This document shows, in pieces, positions 26,001 through 38,287 of a stretch of 64,000 bases of DNA; positions within the stretch are counted from its first letter, which is position 1; every line of letters begins with the position of its first letter. Source of the stretch: Pseudomonadota bacterium (lineage in GTDB: Bacteria; Pseudomonadota; Alphaproteobacteria; Rhizobiales; Xanthobacteraceae); the NCBI GenBank assembly GCA_023386635.1, contig JAEWJH010000134.1:11971-75970 (forward strand), written 5' to 3'. Made by a program: the position numbers and the translations under genes. The notes under the pieces are model-generated. The model was not told the DNA's origin. It saw only the letters and a list, made by a program, of their open reading frames with translations, and did not search any database.

Positions 26001-26747
26001 ATGCGCGAACCTCTCCCCGCCGGCTTCCTCGCTGTGGCCGGATCGGCCCCGGTCGAATGGCGGATCAGTGATCGTCCTGTCGCCTATGAGGAGGCCCTGC
26101 AGACGATGGATGCGCGGGTCGCGGCCATCGCCGCCGGCGACGCGCCGGAGCTGGTGTGGCTCCTGGAGCATCCGCCGCTCTACACCGCTGGCACCAGCAC
26201 CCGCCCCGAGGATCTGCACAGCAGCCGGTTCCCGGTCTACGAGGCCGGGCGCGGCGGGCAACTCACCTATCACGGGCCGGGCCAGCGCGTGGCCTATGTG
26301 ATGCTCGACCTGCGCCGCCGCACGCCGGACGTGCGCCGCTTCGTCGCTTCTCTCGAGGAATGGCTGATCCAGACCCTCGACGCGTTCAATGTGCGCGGCG
26401 AACGGCGCGAGGACCGCGTCGGCGTCTGGGTACAGAGGCCCGACAAGGGCCAGGACCTGCAAGGTAGAGCCTATGAAGACAAGATCGCCGCGCTCGGCAT
26501 CCGCATCCGCCAGTGGGTGACGCTGCATGGCATCAGCCTCAACGTCGAGCCGGACCTGTCGCACTTCTCCGGCATCGTCCCGTGCGGCATCTCCGAGCAG
26601 CGTTACGGCGTCACCAGCCTCGCCGACCTCGGCCTGACGGCGACCATGGACGATGTGGACATCGCGCTGCGCCGCCAGTTCGAGCGCCTGTTCGGCGCGA
26701 CGGTTGCCGCCGCGCCGGAGGGCGTTAGCTTCACTTGTCGCGCGTGA
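26001..26747 (+). CDS. lipB: Octanoyltransferase LipB
   Basis: Transfers octanoyl groups from acyl carrier protein to lipoyl domains of 2-oxoacid dehydrogenases and GcvH; 248 residues. Diagnostic sequences are [20 protein letters not shown] (near 79-98), the catalytic lysine in [18 protein letters not shown], and the catalytic cysteine in [21 protein letters not shown] 26001 follows GGGTGA; GTG 25992 would add three residues. Its last 17 bases overlap the convergent proline-rich gene. Confidence 0.96.
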   Translation: MREPLPAGFLAVAGSAPVEWRISDRPVAYEEALQTMDARVAAIAAGDAPELVWLLEHPPLYTAGTSTRPEDLHSSRFPVYEAGRGGQLTYHGPGQRVAYVMLDLRRRTPDVRRFVASLEEWLIQTLDAFNVRGERREDRVGVWVQRPDKGQDLQGRAYEDKIAALGIRIRQWVTLHGISLNVEPDLSHFSGIVPCGISEQRYGVTSLADLGLTATMDDVDIALRRQFERLFGATVAAAPEGVSFTCRA

Positions 26748-27126
26748 GCTCGCTGTCGCGGCTGCGCTGGTCGAGTGGATCGCCGGAGCCGCGCGAAAAC
26801 GAACGATTGGCACGCGGATCGTAAATCTCGTCGTCGGTCTGGCGACGGATTTGCCCTTCCTCCGCATTGTCGATCATCGCCTCGTAGTCCTGCGGCTCCA
26901 TATCCTCGATCGGCTCGTCATGGACCGGATGATTGGCGTTGCCGCCGTCGGGCGCGAGCGTCGCCTCCTCGCGCGCGGGCGGCAGCGAATCCGGCGCCTC
27001 CGGGCGATCGCGCCGGCGCATGTCGTCCGGCAGGATTTCCGGGCGATCCGGAACGCTGTCCGGCGTGATTTCCGGCTGCGGCCGCTGCGGCGCTTTTTCC
27101 GGACGATCTTTCGGCTGACGGGACAT
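26731..27126 (-). CDS. Proline-rich, acidic disordered protein
   Basis: A 131-residue protein with no hydrophobic segment. It is rich in Pro, Glu, Asp and Arg, with a repeated RPE/IxPDxxPDRPE pattern in the first half and [18 protein letters not shown] in the middle. GGGGAG lies before the ATG. It converges with and overlaps lipB by 17 bases. Related short proteins occur in the group but have no known function. Probably expressed and intrinsically disordered. Confidence 0.65.
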   Translation of the reverse strand: MSRQPKDRPEKAPQRPQPEITPDSVPDRPEILPDDMRRRDRPEAPDSLPPAREEATLAPDGGNANHPVHDEPIEDMEPQDYEAMIDNAEEGQIRRQTDDEIYDPRANRSFSRGSGDPLDQRSRDSELTRDK

Positions 27127-27185
27127 AAGAGGGGCTCCCCGGGTGTGTCGGGAGATAACGCCCGCGTCGCGATGTCAGTTCCGCG

Positions 27186-29183
<1,998 letters not shown>

Positions 29184-29462
29184 CTTTGCTGGAACCCCGT
29201 TCACGCCCTTTGTCTCCCGAAGCGCGCAGAACGGCAAGCGTCCCCGGTGTGCGACTTTCGCCCCGGAGGATAATCTTCCCTCACGCCGGCCGGCGACCCC
29301 CGGATTGTTCTGTTTTCCGGCGGGCCGGCAGCGGCGGCGGTTCTTTTTTAGGATGCCTGTTCCATTGCCGGTACACGCCCTATATTGAGCCAGGATCGGG
29401 TCCGCGCGGTCCGTTTCCGCCGCGACCCGTCTTCTCTCGATGTTTCAGGAATGGAGTTTCCC

Positions 29463-30122
29463 ATGACGCTGGCGATTGGCGATACCGCCCCGGATTTCGA
29501 AGCCGAAACCACCGAAGGCAAGATCCGCTTTCATGACTGGATCGGCGACAAGTGGGTGGTTTTGTTCTCCCACCCCAAGGATTTCACGCCGGTCTGCACC
29601 ACCGAGCTCGGCTACATGGCGCGGATCAAGCCGGAGTTCGACAAGCGCGGCGTCAAGATCATCGGCCTGTCGGCTGATCCGGTGGACCGGCATGCCAAGT
29701 GGGCCGAGGACATCAAGGAGACGCAGGGCTTCGCACCGAACTATCCGATGATCGGCGATTCCGACCTCGCGGTCGCCAAGGCGTATCACATGCTGCCGGC
29801 CTCCGCGTCAGGCGATCCGTCCAAGCGCACGGCCGCGGACAACCAGACGGTGCGCAACGTGTTCGTCATCGGCCCGGACAAGAAGATCAAGCTGATCCTC
29901 GTCTATCCGATGTCGACCGGCCGCAACTTCGACGAAGTGCTGCGCGTGATCGACTCGCTGCAACTCACCGCCAAGCACAAGGTCGCGACGCCCGCCCAGT
30001 GGAAACAGGGCGAGGACGTCATCATCGGCGGCTCGGTCTCCGATGACGATGCCAAGAAGCTCTTCCCGCAGGGCTGGAAGGCGCCGAAGCCGTATATCCG
30101 CATCGTGCCGCAGCCGAAGTAA
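29463..30122 (+). CDS. 1-Cys peroxiredoxin (Prx6 type)
   Basis: Thiol peroxidase of the AhpC/TSA superfamily, 219 residues. The peroxidatic cysteine is C45 in HPKDFTPVCTTELGYMAR, and no other cysteine exists in the protein, so it is a 1-Cys enzyme. The C-terminal dimerisation domain is present (WKQGEDVIIGGSVSDDDAKK). It detoxifies H2O2 or organic peroxides using an external thiol. ATG 29463 has GGAG seven bases before it; the frame opens farther left. A hairpin terminator follows. Confidence 0.95.
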   Translation: MTLAIGDTAPDFEAETTEGKIRFHDWIGDKWVVLFSHPKDFTPVCTTELGYMARIKPEFDKRGVKIIGLSADPVDRHAKWAEDIKETQGFAPNYPMIGDSDLAVAKAYHMLPASASGDPSKRTAADNQTVRNVFVIGPDKKIKLILVYPMSTGRNFDEVLRVIDSLQLTAKHKVATPAQWKQGEDVIIGGSVSDDDAKKLFPQGWKAPKPYIRIVPQPK

Positions 30123-30165
30123 CGGCGACCGGCAACGGCTTGCTCTCGAGCGGGCATGATTTAAA

Positions 30166-30193
30166 AAAGGGCGCGGCGCGAGCTGCGCCCTTT
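30166..30193 (+). terminator. Hairpin terminator after the peroxiredoxin gene
   Basis: A 9-bp perfect stem (30166-30174 with 30185-30193), 10-base loop, starting with an A-run and ending in TTT. It lies 44 bases after the peroxiredoxin stop and 25 bases before the next gene, so it likely ends that transcript. Confidence 0.6.
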
Positions 30194-30217
30194 CCCTATC
30201 CAGTACTGCGAGGCGAC

Positions 30218-30619
30218 ATGCGCGAGGATGCGTTCGATCAACCGGCCTATGCCCACTTCCTCGGCATCAAGATCACCCATGTCTCGATGGACCGGCTGAC
30301 CGCCGAGATGGCGGTCACGGAAAACCACGCGAACCGCAACGGCGTGCTGCACGGCGGGGCGCTAATGTCGCTGGCCGACAATCTCGGCGGCACCGCCGCC
30401 ACCGCAAACCTCGCCTCCGGTCAGGCGACCACCACGCTGGAAAGCAAGACGAACTTTTTCGCGTCCATCGCCGTCGGCGACACGGCGTTCGCCGAATGCA
30501 CCCCGCTTCATCGCGGCCGCACCACCATGGTGTGGCAAACGAAGGTGACGCGAGGCGACGGCAAGCTCGCCGCCGTCGTCACCCAGACACAGATGATTCT
30601 GGAAAAGCGAAACCGCTAG
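30218..30619 (+). CDS. PaaI-type hotdog-fold thioesterase
   Basis: Acyl-CoA thioesterase family protein of 133 residues: NRNGVLHGGALMSLADNLGG (near 36-55) is the hotdog helix with the conserved HGG and acidic residue, followed by LESKTNFFASIAVGD. Substrate unknown; phenylacetyl-CoA-type or general acyl-CoA clearing is possible. ATG 30218 is preceded by GCGAGGCGAC. It lies 18 bases before the photolyase gene. Confidence 0.88.
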   Translation: MREDAFDQPAYAHFLGIKITHVSMDRLTAEMAVTENHANRNGVLHGGALMSLADNLGGTAATANLASGQATTTLESKTNFFASIAVGDTAFAECTPLHRGRTTMVWQTKVTRGDGKLAAVVTQTQMILEKRNR

Positions 30620-30637
30620 CAGCGACCAGTGATCACG

Positions 30638-32083
30638 ATGGCCGCACGCGACACCCGCCCTGCCCCCGCCATCGTCTGGTTTCGCGACGATCTGCGGCTC
30701 CACGATCATCCCGCGCTCACCGCGGCGGCGAAAACCGGCGCGCCGCTCGTCTGCCTTTATGTGCTCGACGAGGAGAGCCGCGGCGTGCGGCCGTTCGGCG
30801 GTGCGTCGCGCTGGTGGCTGGCGCAATCGTTGCGCGCGCTCGATGAGGCGCTGCGCCAGCACGGCCAGCGGCTGGTGCTGCGCCGGGGCGCGGCGGCCGG
30901 GATAGTATCGCAGGTTGCCCGCGAGATCGGTGCCGAACGCGTGCACTGGAATCGCCGTTACGATCAGCCGGGCCGCGACGTCGATGCGCAGGTGATCGAC
31001 GCGCTGAAAGCCGACGGCATCGGCGGCAGCACCTTCGCCGGCAATCTCCTCGCCGAACCGGGCACCGTCACCGGCAAGGAAGGCGGTCCGAAGGTTTTTA
31101 CCCCGTTCTGGAAGCGGTTGCGCATGCTTGAACCCCGCAGGCCGCAGTCCGCGCCGCGCAACCTTCCTGCGCCGCCAAAGATCGACGGCGACCGGCTGGA
31201 CGAATGGGCGCTCGAACCATCACAGCCGGACTGGGCGCACGGCTTTCGCGACCAGTGGACACCGGGCGAAACCGGCGCGCGGCATAGACTGCGCGCCTTT
31301 CTCAAAGATATCGCCGGTTATGGCAGCGATCGCGACCGGCCCGACCGCGACGCGACATCGCAATTGTCGCCGCATCTGCGGTTCGGCGAGATCAGCGTCG
31401 CGGATACTTTTCATGCGGCGCGCTTTGCCGCCGACCAGCATCCGGCAGCGTCAGCCGACATCGAGAAGTTTTTGAGCGAGATCGGCTGGCGCGAATTCTC
31501 CTATCACCTGCTCCATCACCATCCGACACTGGCGACCGACAACCTGCAGCAGCGCTTCGATGCATTTCCCTGGCGGCGCGACGCCAAGGCGCTGCGCGCC
31601 TGGCAGCGCGGGATGACCGGCTATCCGGTCGTCGATGCCGGGATGCGGCAACTCTGGCAGACCGGATGGATGCACAATCGCGTGCGGATGGTCGCCGCGT
31701 CATTTCTGGTCAAGCATCTGCTGCTGGACTGGAGGCTCGGCGAAATGTGGTTCTGGGACACGCTGGTCGATGCCGATCCGGCCAACAATCCGGCAAGCTG
31801 GCAATGGGTCGCCGGCTGCGGCGCCGACGCCGCGCCCTATTTCCGCATCTTCAATCCGGTGCTTCAGGGCGAGAAATTCGATCCGCATGGCGACTATGTC
31901 CGGCGCTGGGTGCCGGAGATCGCGGCGCTGCTCGACGAATGGCTGAACAAGCCTTGGGACGCGCCGGCGGACGTGTTGAAAGAAGCAGGGATTACGCTCG
32001 GTCGGGATTATCCTCGCCCGATCGTCGATCACAGAGCGGCGCGCGAGCGCGCCCTCGCCGCGCTCAAGGAGACGCGCGCTTAG
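30638..32083 (+). CDS. phrB: Deoxyribodipyrimidine photolyase
   Basis: Light-dependent repair enzyme for cyclobutane pyrimidine dimers, class I, 481 residues. N-terminal antenna-binding domain: IVWFRDDLRLHDHPAL. FAD domain: GWREFSYHLLHHHPTLATDN, AWQRGMTGYPVVDAGMRQLW, GWMHNRVRMVAASFLVKHLL and DADPANNPASWQWVAGCGAD. These contain the conserved tryptophans, Arg and Asn around the flavin. ATG 30638 was used; a GTG three codons upstream is possible. The end overlaps the convergent DMT gene by 20 bases. Confidence 0.95.
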   Translation: MAARDTRPAPAIVWFRDDLRLHDHPALTAAAKTGAPLVCLYVLDEESRGVRPFGGASRWWLAQSLRALDEALRQHGQRLVLRRGAAAGIVSQVAREIGAERVHWNRRYDQPGRDVDAQVIDALKADGIGGSTFAGNLLAEPGTVTGKEGGPKVFTPFWKRLRMLEPRRPQSAPRNLPAPPKIDGDRLDEWALEPSQPDWAHGFRDQWTPGETGARHRLRAFLKDIAGYGSDRDRPDRDATSQLSPHLRFGEISVADTFHAARFAADQHPAASADIEKFLSEIGWREFSYHLLHHHPTLATDNLQQRFDAFPWRRDAKALRAWQRGMTGYPVVDAGMRQLWQTGWMHNRVRMVAASFLVKHLLLDWRLGEMWFWDTLVDADPANNPASWQWVAGCGADAAPYFRIFNPVLQGEKFDPHGDYVRRWVPEIAALLDEWLNKPWDAPADVLKEAGITLGRDYPRPIVDHRAARERALAALKETRA

Positions 32084-32957
32084 GCGCCGCCTGCGCACGG
32101 TTGACGAGGAACACGCCGACGGCGCAGATCACCATGCCGACGAGGGAGATCGCGTCGAGCCGTTCGTCGAACAGCACATAGGCCATCAGCGCCGTCACCA
32201 CCGGGACGAGATAGAACAGGCTTGCAAAGCCGGTCGCGGGCGAGCGGCGGATCAGCCAGTACATCAGCGCCACGGTGCCGATCGACAGCACGACCACAAG
32301 CCACGCCATCGCGCCGATGAATTCCGGCGTCCAGTGCACCACGCGCGTCTCGAACAGGAACGCGCCGACAGCGAAGAACAGGCCCGCCGCCGTGTACTGC
32401 ACGATGTTGCCGGTGCGCCAATCGATTCGACCGCCGAACTTCTTCTGGTAAAGCGTGCCGAGGGAGATGCCGAGCAGCGACACGACGGTCGCGATCCAGC
32501 CGATCACGCTGCCGGCGGCGATGATGCTGCGGTCGTGCAGCACCAGCAGGACGCCAATCAGACCGAGCGCGAGACCAAGCCATTGCAAGGGACCGACGCG
32601 CTCGCCCATCCAGCGATTGGCGATGGTCGAGACCAGGATCGGCTGCAGGCCGGGGATCAGCGCGGAAATGCCGGCCGGAACGCCCTGCGCGATCGCGACG
32701 AACACGCCGCCGAGATAGAGGCCGTGCACCATCAGGCCAGTGGCGACGCTGTGCAGCACCTCTTGCCGATTGGGCCAGCGCGCACGGGCGATCCACGCGA
32801 TCGGCAGCATCAGCGCCACGACCAGGATCATCCGCAGCATCAAAAAGGTCAGCGGCTCGACATACGGCAGGCCGTATTTGCTGCCGATGAAGCCGGTGCT
32901 CCACAGCAGCACGAAGACGATCGGGGCTGTGGCGATAGCGATACGGTCGAGAGGCAT
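32064..32957 (-). CDS. DMT-superfamily (EamA) exporter
   Basis: Drug/metabolite transporter of 297 residues with ten predicted helices in two EamA repeats: [20 protein letters not shown] in the first, and [20 protein letters not shown] with [19 protein letters not shown] in the second. It is likely an exporter of small metabolites or amino acids; no substrate can be named. It converges with phrB, overlapping by 20 bases, and is divergent from the formaldehyde dehydrogenase gene. Confidence 0.9.
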   Translation of the reverse strand: MPLDRIAIATAPIVFVLLWSTGFIGSKYGLPYVEPLTFLMLRMILVVALMLPIAWIARARWPNRQEVLHSVATGLMVHGLYLGGVFVAIAQGVPAGISALIPGLQPILVSTIANRWMGERVGPLQWLGLALGLIGVLLVLHDRSIIAAGSVIGWIATVVSLLGISLGTLYQKKFGGRIDWRTGNIVQYTAAGLFFAVGAFLFETRVVHWTPEFIGAMAWLVVVLSIGTVALMYWLIRRSPATGFASLFYLVPVVTALMAYVLFDERLDAISLVGMVICAVGVFLVNRAQAAPKRASP

Positions 32958-33088
32958 GGAAACTCCGCGCCCGGTGCTATAGCACGATCCCGGACCGGCG
33001 CACGTCTCGCTTGGGAATAGCCGCCCCGCGGTTGCCCGAACGGACGGCCGGCTTCATGATACCGGCGTCAGACAGGAGATCATCGAGC

Positions 33089-34216
<1,128 letters not shown>

Positions 34217-34303
34217 CTATCCGGTTCGGTTCCATCGCTCTGTTGCGACGGAACCGGGCTACCGTCGAGCTCGTTATCTCCATGGATAACCATGGAGGTG
34301 ACG

Positions 34304-34639
34304 ATGTCAGATCCCAACCTGAACAGGCCGCGTCCGGGCGAGCCGCTGCCCGGGCGAGCATCCGTCGACCCGAACGATCCGATCCCGATGGAACCGGCGC
34401 CGGTTCGCGAAGCGCGCGGCGGCGGCATGATGTGGGGGTGGATCGCAGGCATTGCCGTCGTCGTGCTGGTGCTGGCCTTTATGTTCGGCAACACAGGTCC
34501 GCAACAGACGGCGAACACGACGCCGCCCGCCGCAACCACGTCGCGCACGACTCCGGCGCCCGCGCCCGCGCCGTCCACCGCACAGCGCCCGACGCCGCAG
34601 GCTCCGAGCACGACCGGTTCGGGTCCATCGAACCAGTAA
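34304..34639 (+). CDS. Single-pass membrane protein with Thr/Pro/Ala-rich tail
   Basis: A 111-residue hypothetical protein. Residues 1-42 are a hydrophilic proline-rich head (MSDPNLNRPRPGEPLPGRAS). One transmembrane helix follows (MMWGWIAGIAVVVLVLAFMF). The last 45 residues are a disordered TTPPAATTSRTTPAPAPAP-type periplasmic tail. GGAGGTGACG precedes ATG 34304. Similar short proteins are frequent in Bradyrhizobium-like genomes and have no known role. Confidence 0.75.
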   Translation: MSDPNLNRPRPGEPLPGRASVDPNDPIPMEPAPVREARGGGMMWGWIAGIAVVVLVLAFMFGNTGPQQTANTTPPAATTSRTTPAPAPAPSTAQRPTPQAPSTTGSGPSNQ

Positions 34640-34668
34640 CGGCTTGATGCAATAGCGGACGATCAGAA

Positions 34669-34695
34669 GACAACCCCGGCCTCGCCGGGGTTGTC
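34669..34695. terminator. Perfect 12-bp hairpin between convergent genes
   Basis: GACAACCCCGGC (34669-34680) and GCCGGGGTTGTC (34684-34695) pair completely around a CTC loop. There is no long T-run. It lies between the 3' ends of the single-pass membrane protein gene and the globin gene, 30 and 36 bases away, and is suited to terminate both. Confidence 0.7.
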
Positions 34696-34731
34696 GCTTA
34701 GGCGCGATATTTAAGGGCGTGGACGCGCCGC

Positions 34732-35154
34732 TTAAGCGCGCTGCGCCTGCGCGACTGTCGACTGCTTCATCGCATCGGCAGCGGTCGTATAGAGCGCAAT
34801 CCAGGCGTCCCGCAGCGGCGGCGTGAAATCCGCGCCCAGAATCTTTTGCAGGGACCAGACCAGCGCCTCGCCGACGATCGCGTAATGCTCGTCCTTGACG
34901 CCGTAACCGCTGTGGCGCCGACCGAGCCGCTCGAGCATGCCGGCAAGACCCGTCGGATTTTTCAGATTGCCGATCACCAGCGCGAGCGTGTCGATCAGCT
35001 TCTGCGCCTGCTCCTCGATGCTGCTCTTGAACAGCGGCTGCAAGGCCGGCGCCGTCGCGAATAGCCGCTCGTAGAAAATGCGGCCGAGATCCTGCTTCCG
35101 ACCCATGATCTGCACGAACGAGAGGCGAACCAGTTGGCCTTGCTCCGGGGTCAT
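34732..35154 (-). CDS. Single-domain globin (flavohaemoglobin/Vgb-like)
   Basis: Haem-binding globin of 140 residues with the full three-over-three fold. The proximal histidine is likely H81 (RLGRRHSGYGVKDEHYAIVG); the CD1 phenylalanine is in LQPLFKSS and distal glutamines follow in EEQAQKL (49/51). It resembles Vitreoscilla-type and family-II single-domain globins, with no reductase domain. It could bind O2 or NO. It is the last gene of a three-gene run, 23 bases after a chemoreceptor gene, which suggests sensing rather than storage (inference). Confidence 0.9.
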   Translation of the reverse strand: MTPEQGQLVRLSFVQIMGRKQDLGRIFYERLFATAPALQPLFKSSIEEQAQKLIDTLALVIGNLKNPTGLAGMLERLGRRHSGYGVKDEHYAIVGEALVWSLQKILGADFTPPLRDAWIALYTTAADAMKQSTVAQAQRA

Positions 35155-35177
35155 GACGATCTCCTTGCGGGATGGTT

Positions 35178-36650
35178 TCAGGCGCGGAGCCGTTCGATAT
35201 CGCCGGTGAACAGCTTCACGCGCTCGCGAATGGTTTGGGTCTGCTTCACCAGCGCATCGGCGGCGGCGTTGAGATCGCCCACCGCGCTCCGGTTTTCGCC
35301 GATCAGCGTTTCGATGGTGGCGACAGCCGCTTCCACATGCCCGACCCCGGTGGCGGCGGATGCGACGTTGCCGGCGATGTCGCGCGTGGCGGCCGCCTGT
35401 TCCTCGACCGCGACGGCGATGGTCGCCGTGACGCCGTCGAGTTCATGAATGCGTGACGAGATCGTCTGGATCGCGCTGACCGAACGCGCGCTGGTGTCCT
35501 GCATCGCCGCGATCCGCACCGCGATCTCCTGCGTCGCGCGCGCGGTCTGGTTGGCGAGCGCCTTCACCTCCTGCGCGACGACGCTGAAGCCGCGGCCCGC
35601 CTCTCCGGCGCGCGCCGCCTCGATGGTCGCATTGAGCGCCAGCAGATTGGTCTGCGCGGCGATGCCGGAAATGAGTCCGGTGACGTCGCCGATCTCGCGG
35701 ACCACCGACGCCATTTCATCGACCGTGGCCGACGTCTTCTGCGCTTCGGCCACCGCCGAAGCGGCAAGCTGCGACGATTGCGCCGCGCTGGCGCCGACCT
35801 CATCGATCGTGCGCGTCAGTTCCTCGCCGGCCTGCGCCACCTGCTCCACCCGCCGCGCGGTGCTTTCCGAAACACTGGACACGGCGATGATCTGCGCCGT
35901 GGACTTCGCCGCGGACGTGCCGAGCTTGTCGGCGCTGCCGAGCAGCGCGCTCGCGGTGGCATGCAGGCCTTCGATCGACGCCGCCATTTCGGATTCGAAC
36001 CGCTGCAGCAATTCGCCGGTGCGGTCGGCGCGCAATGTCGTATCGGACAGCAGGTTCTGGCGGGAGCCGGCGATCTCACGGGCTTTCGCCGCCGCCGCCT
36101 CGGCCGCCTCACGGCTGCGCTCGGCTTGTCCGAACGCCTCGCGGATCGCAAACCCGATGTAGCACAGCATCGCCGTCTCGATCACGACGATGACCGCATG
36201 CACCATAACGCGCATGAAGTCGCTGCCGCCGGGATAAAGCGCCTCGGGAATGAGCCAGTTGAACAGCAGATGCTGCGCGGCGATCAGGCTCGCCGCGAAC
36301 ACGATGGTGCGCCGTCCGCAGAACCCGCCGATCAGCGCGAGCACCGCGAAATAATAGAAATGCATCTCGATCTGCCACGGATGCCCCGTCATCAGATAGA
36401 CGAGTTGCGCGGTCTGACCGATGAGCGCGACGGCGAGCGCAAACGAGACGACGATCAGCGGGCGCTTCAGCAGCATCAACAGCAGCGGCGTGGCGGCAAA
36501 CAGAATGGCAATCGCCGCCGTGGCCAGCACATTCATGTCGCGCAGCCACGCGACCACAATCAGCGCGGGCACATGCAGCACCGCGAGCCCGCTCAACACC
36601 CGCGCGACGCTTTCCTGGAACGCCGTCAGACTGTCCGGCAGCTTTTGCAT
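35178..36650 (-). CDS. Methyl-accepting chemotaxis protein with polytopic membrane sensor
   Basis: Chemoreceptor of 490 residues. Residues 20-170 hold five to six membrane helices instead of the usual periplasmic ligand-binding domain. They carry histidines at 90 and 97 (GHPWQIEMHFYYF), 127 (AAQHLLFNW) and 151 (VHAVIVV), which I recall as conserved in this sensor type. The signalling domain contains the hairpin tip ISGIAAQTNLLALNATIEAA and GRGFSVVAQEVKALANQT. ATG 36650 lies two bases after the upstream gene stop. It is followed by a globin gene. It may sense redox, oxygen or haem-related cues; that is inference. Confidence 0.92.
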   Translation of the reverse strand: MQKLPDSLTAFQESVARVLSGLAVLHVPALIVVAWLRDMNVLATAAIAILFAATPLLLMLLKRPLIVVSFALAVALIGQTAQLVYLMTGHPWQIEMHFYYFAVLALIGGFCGRRTIVFAASLIAAQHLLFNWLIPEALYPGGSDFMRVMVHAVIVVIETAMLCYIGFAIREAFGQAERSREAAEAAAAKAREIAGSRQNLLSDTTLRADRTGELLQRFESEMAASIEGLHATASALLGSADKLGTSAAKSTAQIIAVSSVSESTARRVEQVAQAGEELTRTIDEVGASAAQSSQLAASAVAEAQKTSATVDEMASVVREIGDVTGLISGIAAQTNLLALNATIEAARAGEAGRGFSVVAQEVKALANQTARATQEIAVRIAAMQDTSARSVSAIQTISSRIHELDGVTATIAVAVEEQAAATRDIAGNVASAATGVGHVEAAVATIETLIGENRSAVGDLNAAADALVKQTQTIRERVKLFTGDIERLRA

Positions 36651-36652
36651 GT

Positions 36653-37015
36653 TCACTTCGTCCTCGGCAGGCCGCAGCCGCCCGTCCGCGCCGCATCGGC
36701 CACCAGCCATGCGCCGCCCTCGGCGACATCACGCGCATAATCGGGGTGCTCGGGCGCGACGATCACGATCGACGTCAGCAGGCCGAACCCCACGATCCGC
36801 CCACCCGCTTCGGCCGCCCGCAGCATCGCCTGCTCCGCCGGCGTCCACGGCGCGAACATCACCGCGACCGTCGGCGTATCCGGCGAAGACGCCAGCATCG
36901 TCCATGCGGTCGCCGTCGTGCCGGCCATCGCCACGGCGGCGATGACGGCGACGTCAAATCCGAATGTCCGAAAGAAACCCACGCGCGCCCTTTGCCCACG
37001 CGGTTCGTAATTCAT
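36653..37015 (-). CDS. Hypothetical membrane-anchored protein upstream of the chemoreceptor
   Basis: A 120-residue protein: basic N-terminus (MNYEPRGQRARVGFFRTFG), one hydrophobic segment (VAVIAAVAMAGTTATAWTML), then about 75 residues with an alpha/beta look (TVAVMFAPWTPAEQAMLRAA, GGRIVGFGLLTSIVIV). The stop is two bases from the chemoreceptor start, so translation is probably coupled. The periplasmic part could present a signal to the receptor (inference). No strong ribosome-binding site is visible at ATG 37015; a GTG at codon 12 is an alternative. Not recognised. Confidence 0.65.
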   Translation of the reverse strand: MNYEPRGQRARVGFFRTFGFDVAVIAAVAMAGTTATAWTMLASSPDTPTVAVMFAPWTPAEQAMLRAAEAGGRIVGFGLLTSIVIVAPEHPDYARDVAEGGAWLVADAARTGGCGLPRTK

Positions 37016-37165
37016 TCGGGTTAATGAAGCGCGACGGAATTCACGCGCCGCCTGCGTGAATTGATCATTCTACCTGTGGTTGTGGTGCATGCTTTCCGCG
37101 TCGCCGGCGGCAACCGGCCGGGTCCAGACGCGGCACGCGATCACGGGCAACTGGGAGAGGCCCCG

Positions 37166-37618
37166 TCAGATCCAGCCGCCGCGCGCCATCAGCACGGCGC
37201 ACAGCAGGATGACCACGATACCGGCAAGCTCACAGTGCAGGAACGCAGCGAGCTTGCGCAGCGTGCGCTCCTCCACCTGCGGCACCTGCCCTGCCCGCAC
37301 CGCCTTGCGCCAGGTGAGGAATTCCACCGTCGGCGTGATCGACACAACGGCGATGCCGATGAAGACGCCGAACTTGGTCAGGAAGGCATGGTTCGCCCAG
37401 TAATAGTCGGCGCCCTTCTCGAACCAGATCACGCGCGACAGACCGACGATGAGCAGCAGCAAGGCGCAGAGGCCGAGCAACGCGTCGATGCGGATCAGCT
37501 TTCGCGCCGTGGCGAGCGTCAGCTCCTGCCGCACCAGCACGAGCTCGATGGCGATGCACGCCACCAGCGCGAACGCCAGCAGATGATGCAGGAAGGCAAA
37601 CAGCGTCGTCATCGGCAA
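37166..37618 (-). CDS. DUF2214 family membrane protein
   Basis: Membrane protein of 150 residues with four helices matching DUF2214: FAFLHHLLAFALVACIAIEL at the start, LGLCALLLLIVGLSRVIWFE, NHAFLTKFGVFIGIAVVSIT, and a closing helix. Conserved histidines near the start (LHHLLAF) and in the third helix region (NHAF) suggest metal or haem contact, but this is unproven. It starts 11 bases after the TRIC-type gene stop. Confidence 0.85.
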   Translation of the reverse strand: MPMTTLFAFLHHLLAFALVACIAIELVLVRQELTLATARKLIRIDALLGLCALLLLIVGLSRVIWFEKGADYYWANHAFLTKFGVFIGIAVVSITPTVEFLTWRKAVRAGQVPQVEERTLRKLAAFLHCELAGIVVILLCAVLMARGGWI

Positions 37619-37629
37619 TTACCCCGGCG

Positions 37630-38262
37630 TCAGTGCATCTCTTTATCGTAGATAAATTTCGGCATTTCCCAACGATAGCGGATCGCCAGCAGGCGAAACG
37701 CCAGCCCCACCGCGACGGCGACCAGCGTCACCCAGTCGCGGTCGAGGTCGAGCGAGCGGCCGCCGACATAGAGCGCGCCGGTGACCACCGAGACGCTGGC
37801 ATAAAGCTCGCTGCGAAACAGCAGCGGCACGTCGTTGCAGAGCACATCGCGCAGCACGCCACCGACGCAGCCCGTCACCATGCCGGCGACGATGACGATC
37901 GGCAGCGACTGGTCCATCGCCAATGCAATCGTGCAGCCGATGATGGTGAAGACGACGAGGCCGATGGCGTCGAGCAGCAGGAACAGGAGCCGCAACCGCT
38001 CCACCACCCGCGCGATGGCGATGGTGACGAGCGCGGCGCCGCCGGTGAGCGCCAGCAGCCACGGCTCCTTCACCCACCACAGCGGATAATGCCCGAGCAA
38101 AACGTCGCGGGTCGTGCCGCCGCCCAGCGCGGTGATCGCGCCGAGCATGGCGACGCCGAACCAGTCCATCTTGCGCCGCCCCGCCGCCAGCGCCGCGGTC
38201 ATGCCTTCGGCAATGAGCGCGACGATGGCCAGCGCGAACAGGATGGTGTCGGTGGGCGGCAT
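37630..38262 (-). CDS. TRIC-type (UPF0126/YicG) trimeric cation channel family protein
   Basis: Seven-helix membrane protein of 210 residues built from two repeats: FGVAMLGAITALGGGTTRDVLLG and VAGMVTGCVGGVLRDVLCNDVP, each with the GGG-x-x-RD motif of the bacterial TRIC/UPF0126 family. Characterised relatives form trimeric cation channels; YicG-like members have been linked to glycine uptake. It is paired with the DUF2214 gene downstream and lies 25 bases after the FKBP gene stop on the same strand. Confidence 0.9.
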   Translation of the reverse strand: MPPTDTILFALAIVALIAEGMTAALAAGRRKMDWFGVAMLGAITALGGGTTRDVLLGHYPLWWVKEPWLLALTGGAALVTIAIARVVERLRLLFLLLDAIGLVVFTIIGCTIALAMDQSLPIVIVAGMVTGCVGGVLRDVLCNDVPLLFRSELYASVSVVTGALYVGGRSLDLDRDWVTLVAVAVGLAFRLLAIRYRWEMPKFIYDKEMH

Positions 38263-38287
38263 CGCAAGCCCCGGCGGGCGCGATGAA

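Noticed and set aside
29365..29386. TTGCCG and TATATT as a promoter for the peroxiredoxin gene
   Set aside because: The spacer between them is only 10 bases, too short for a standard sigma-70 promoter.
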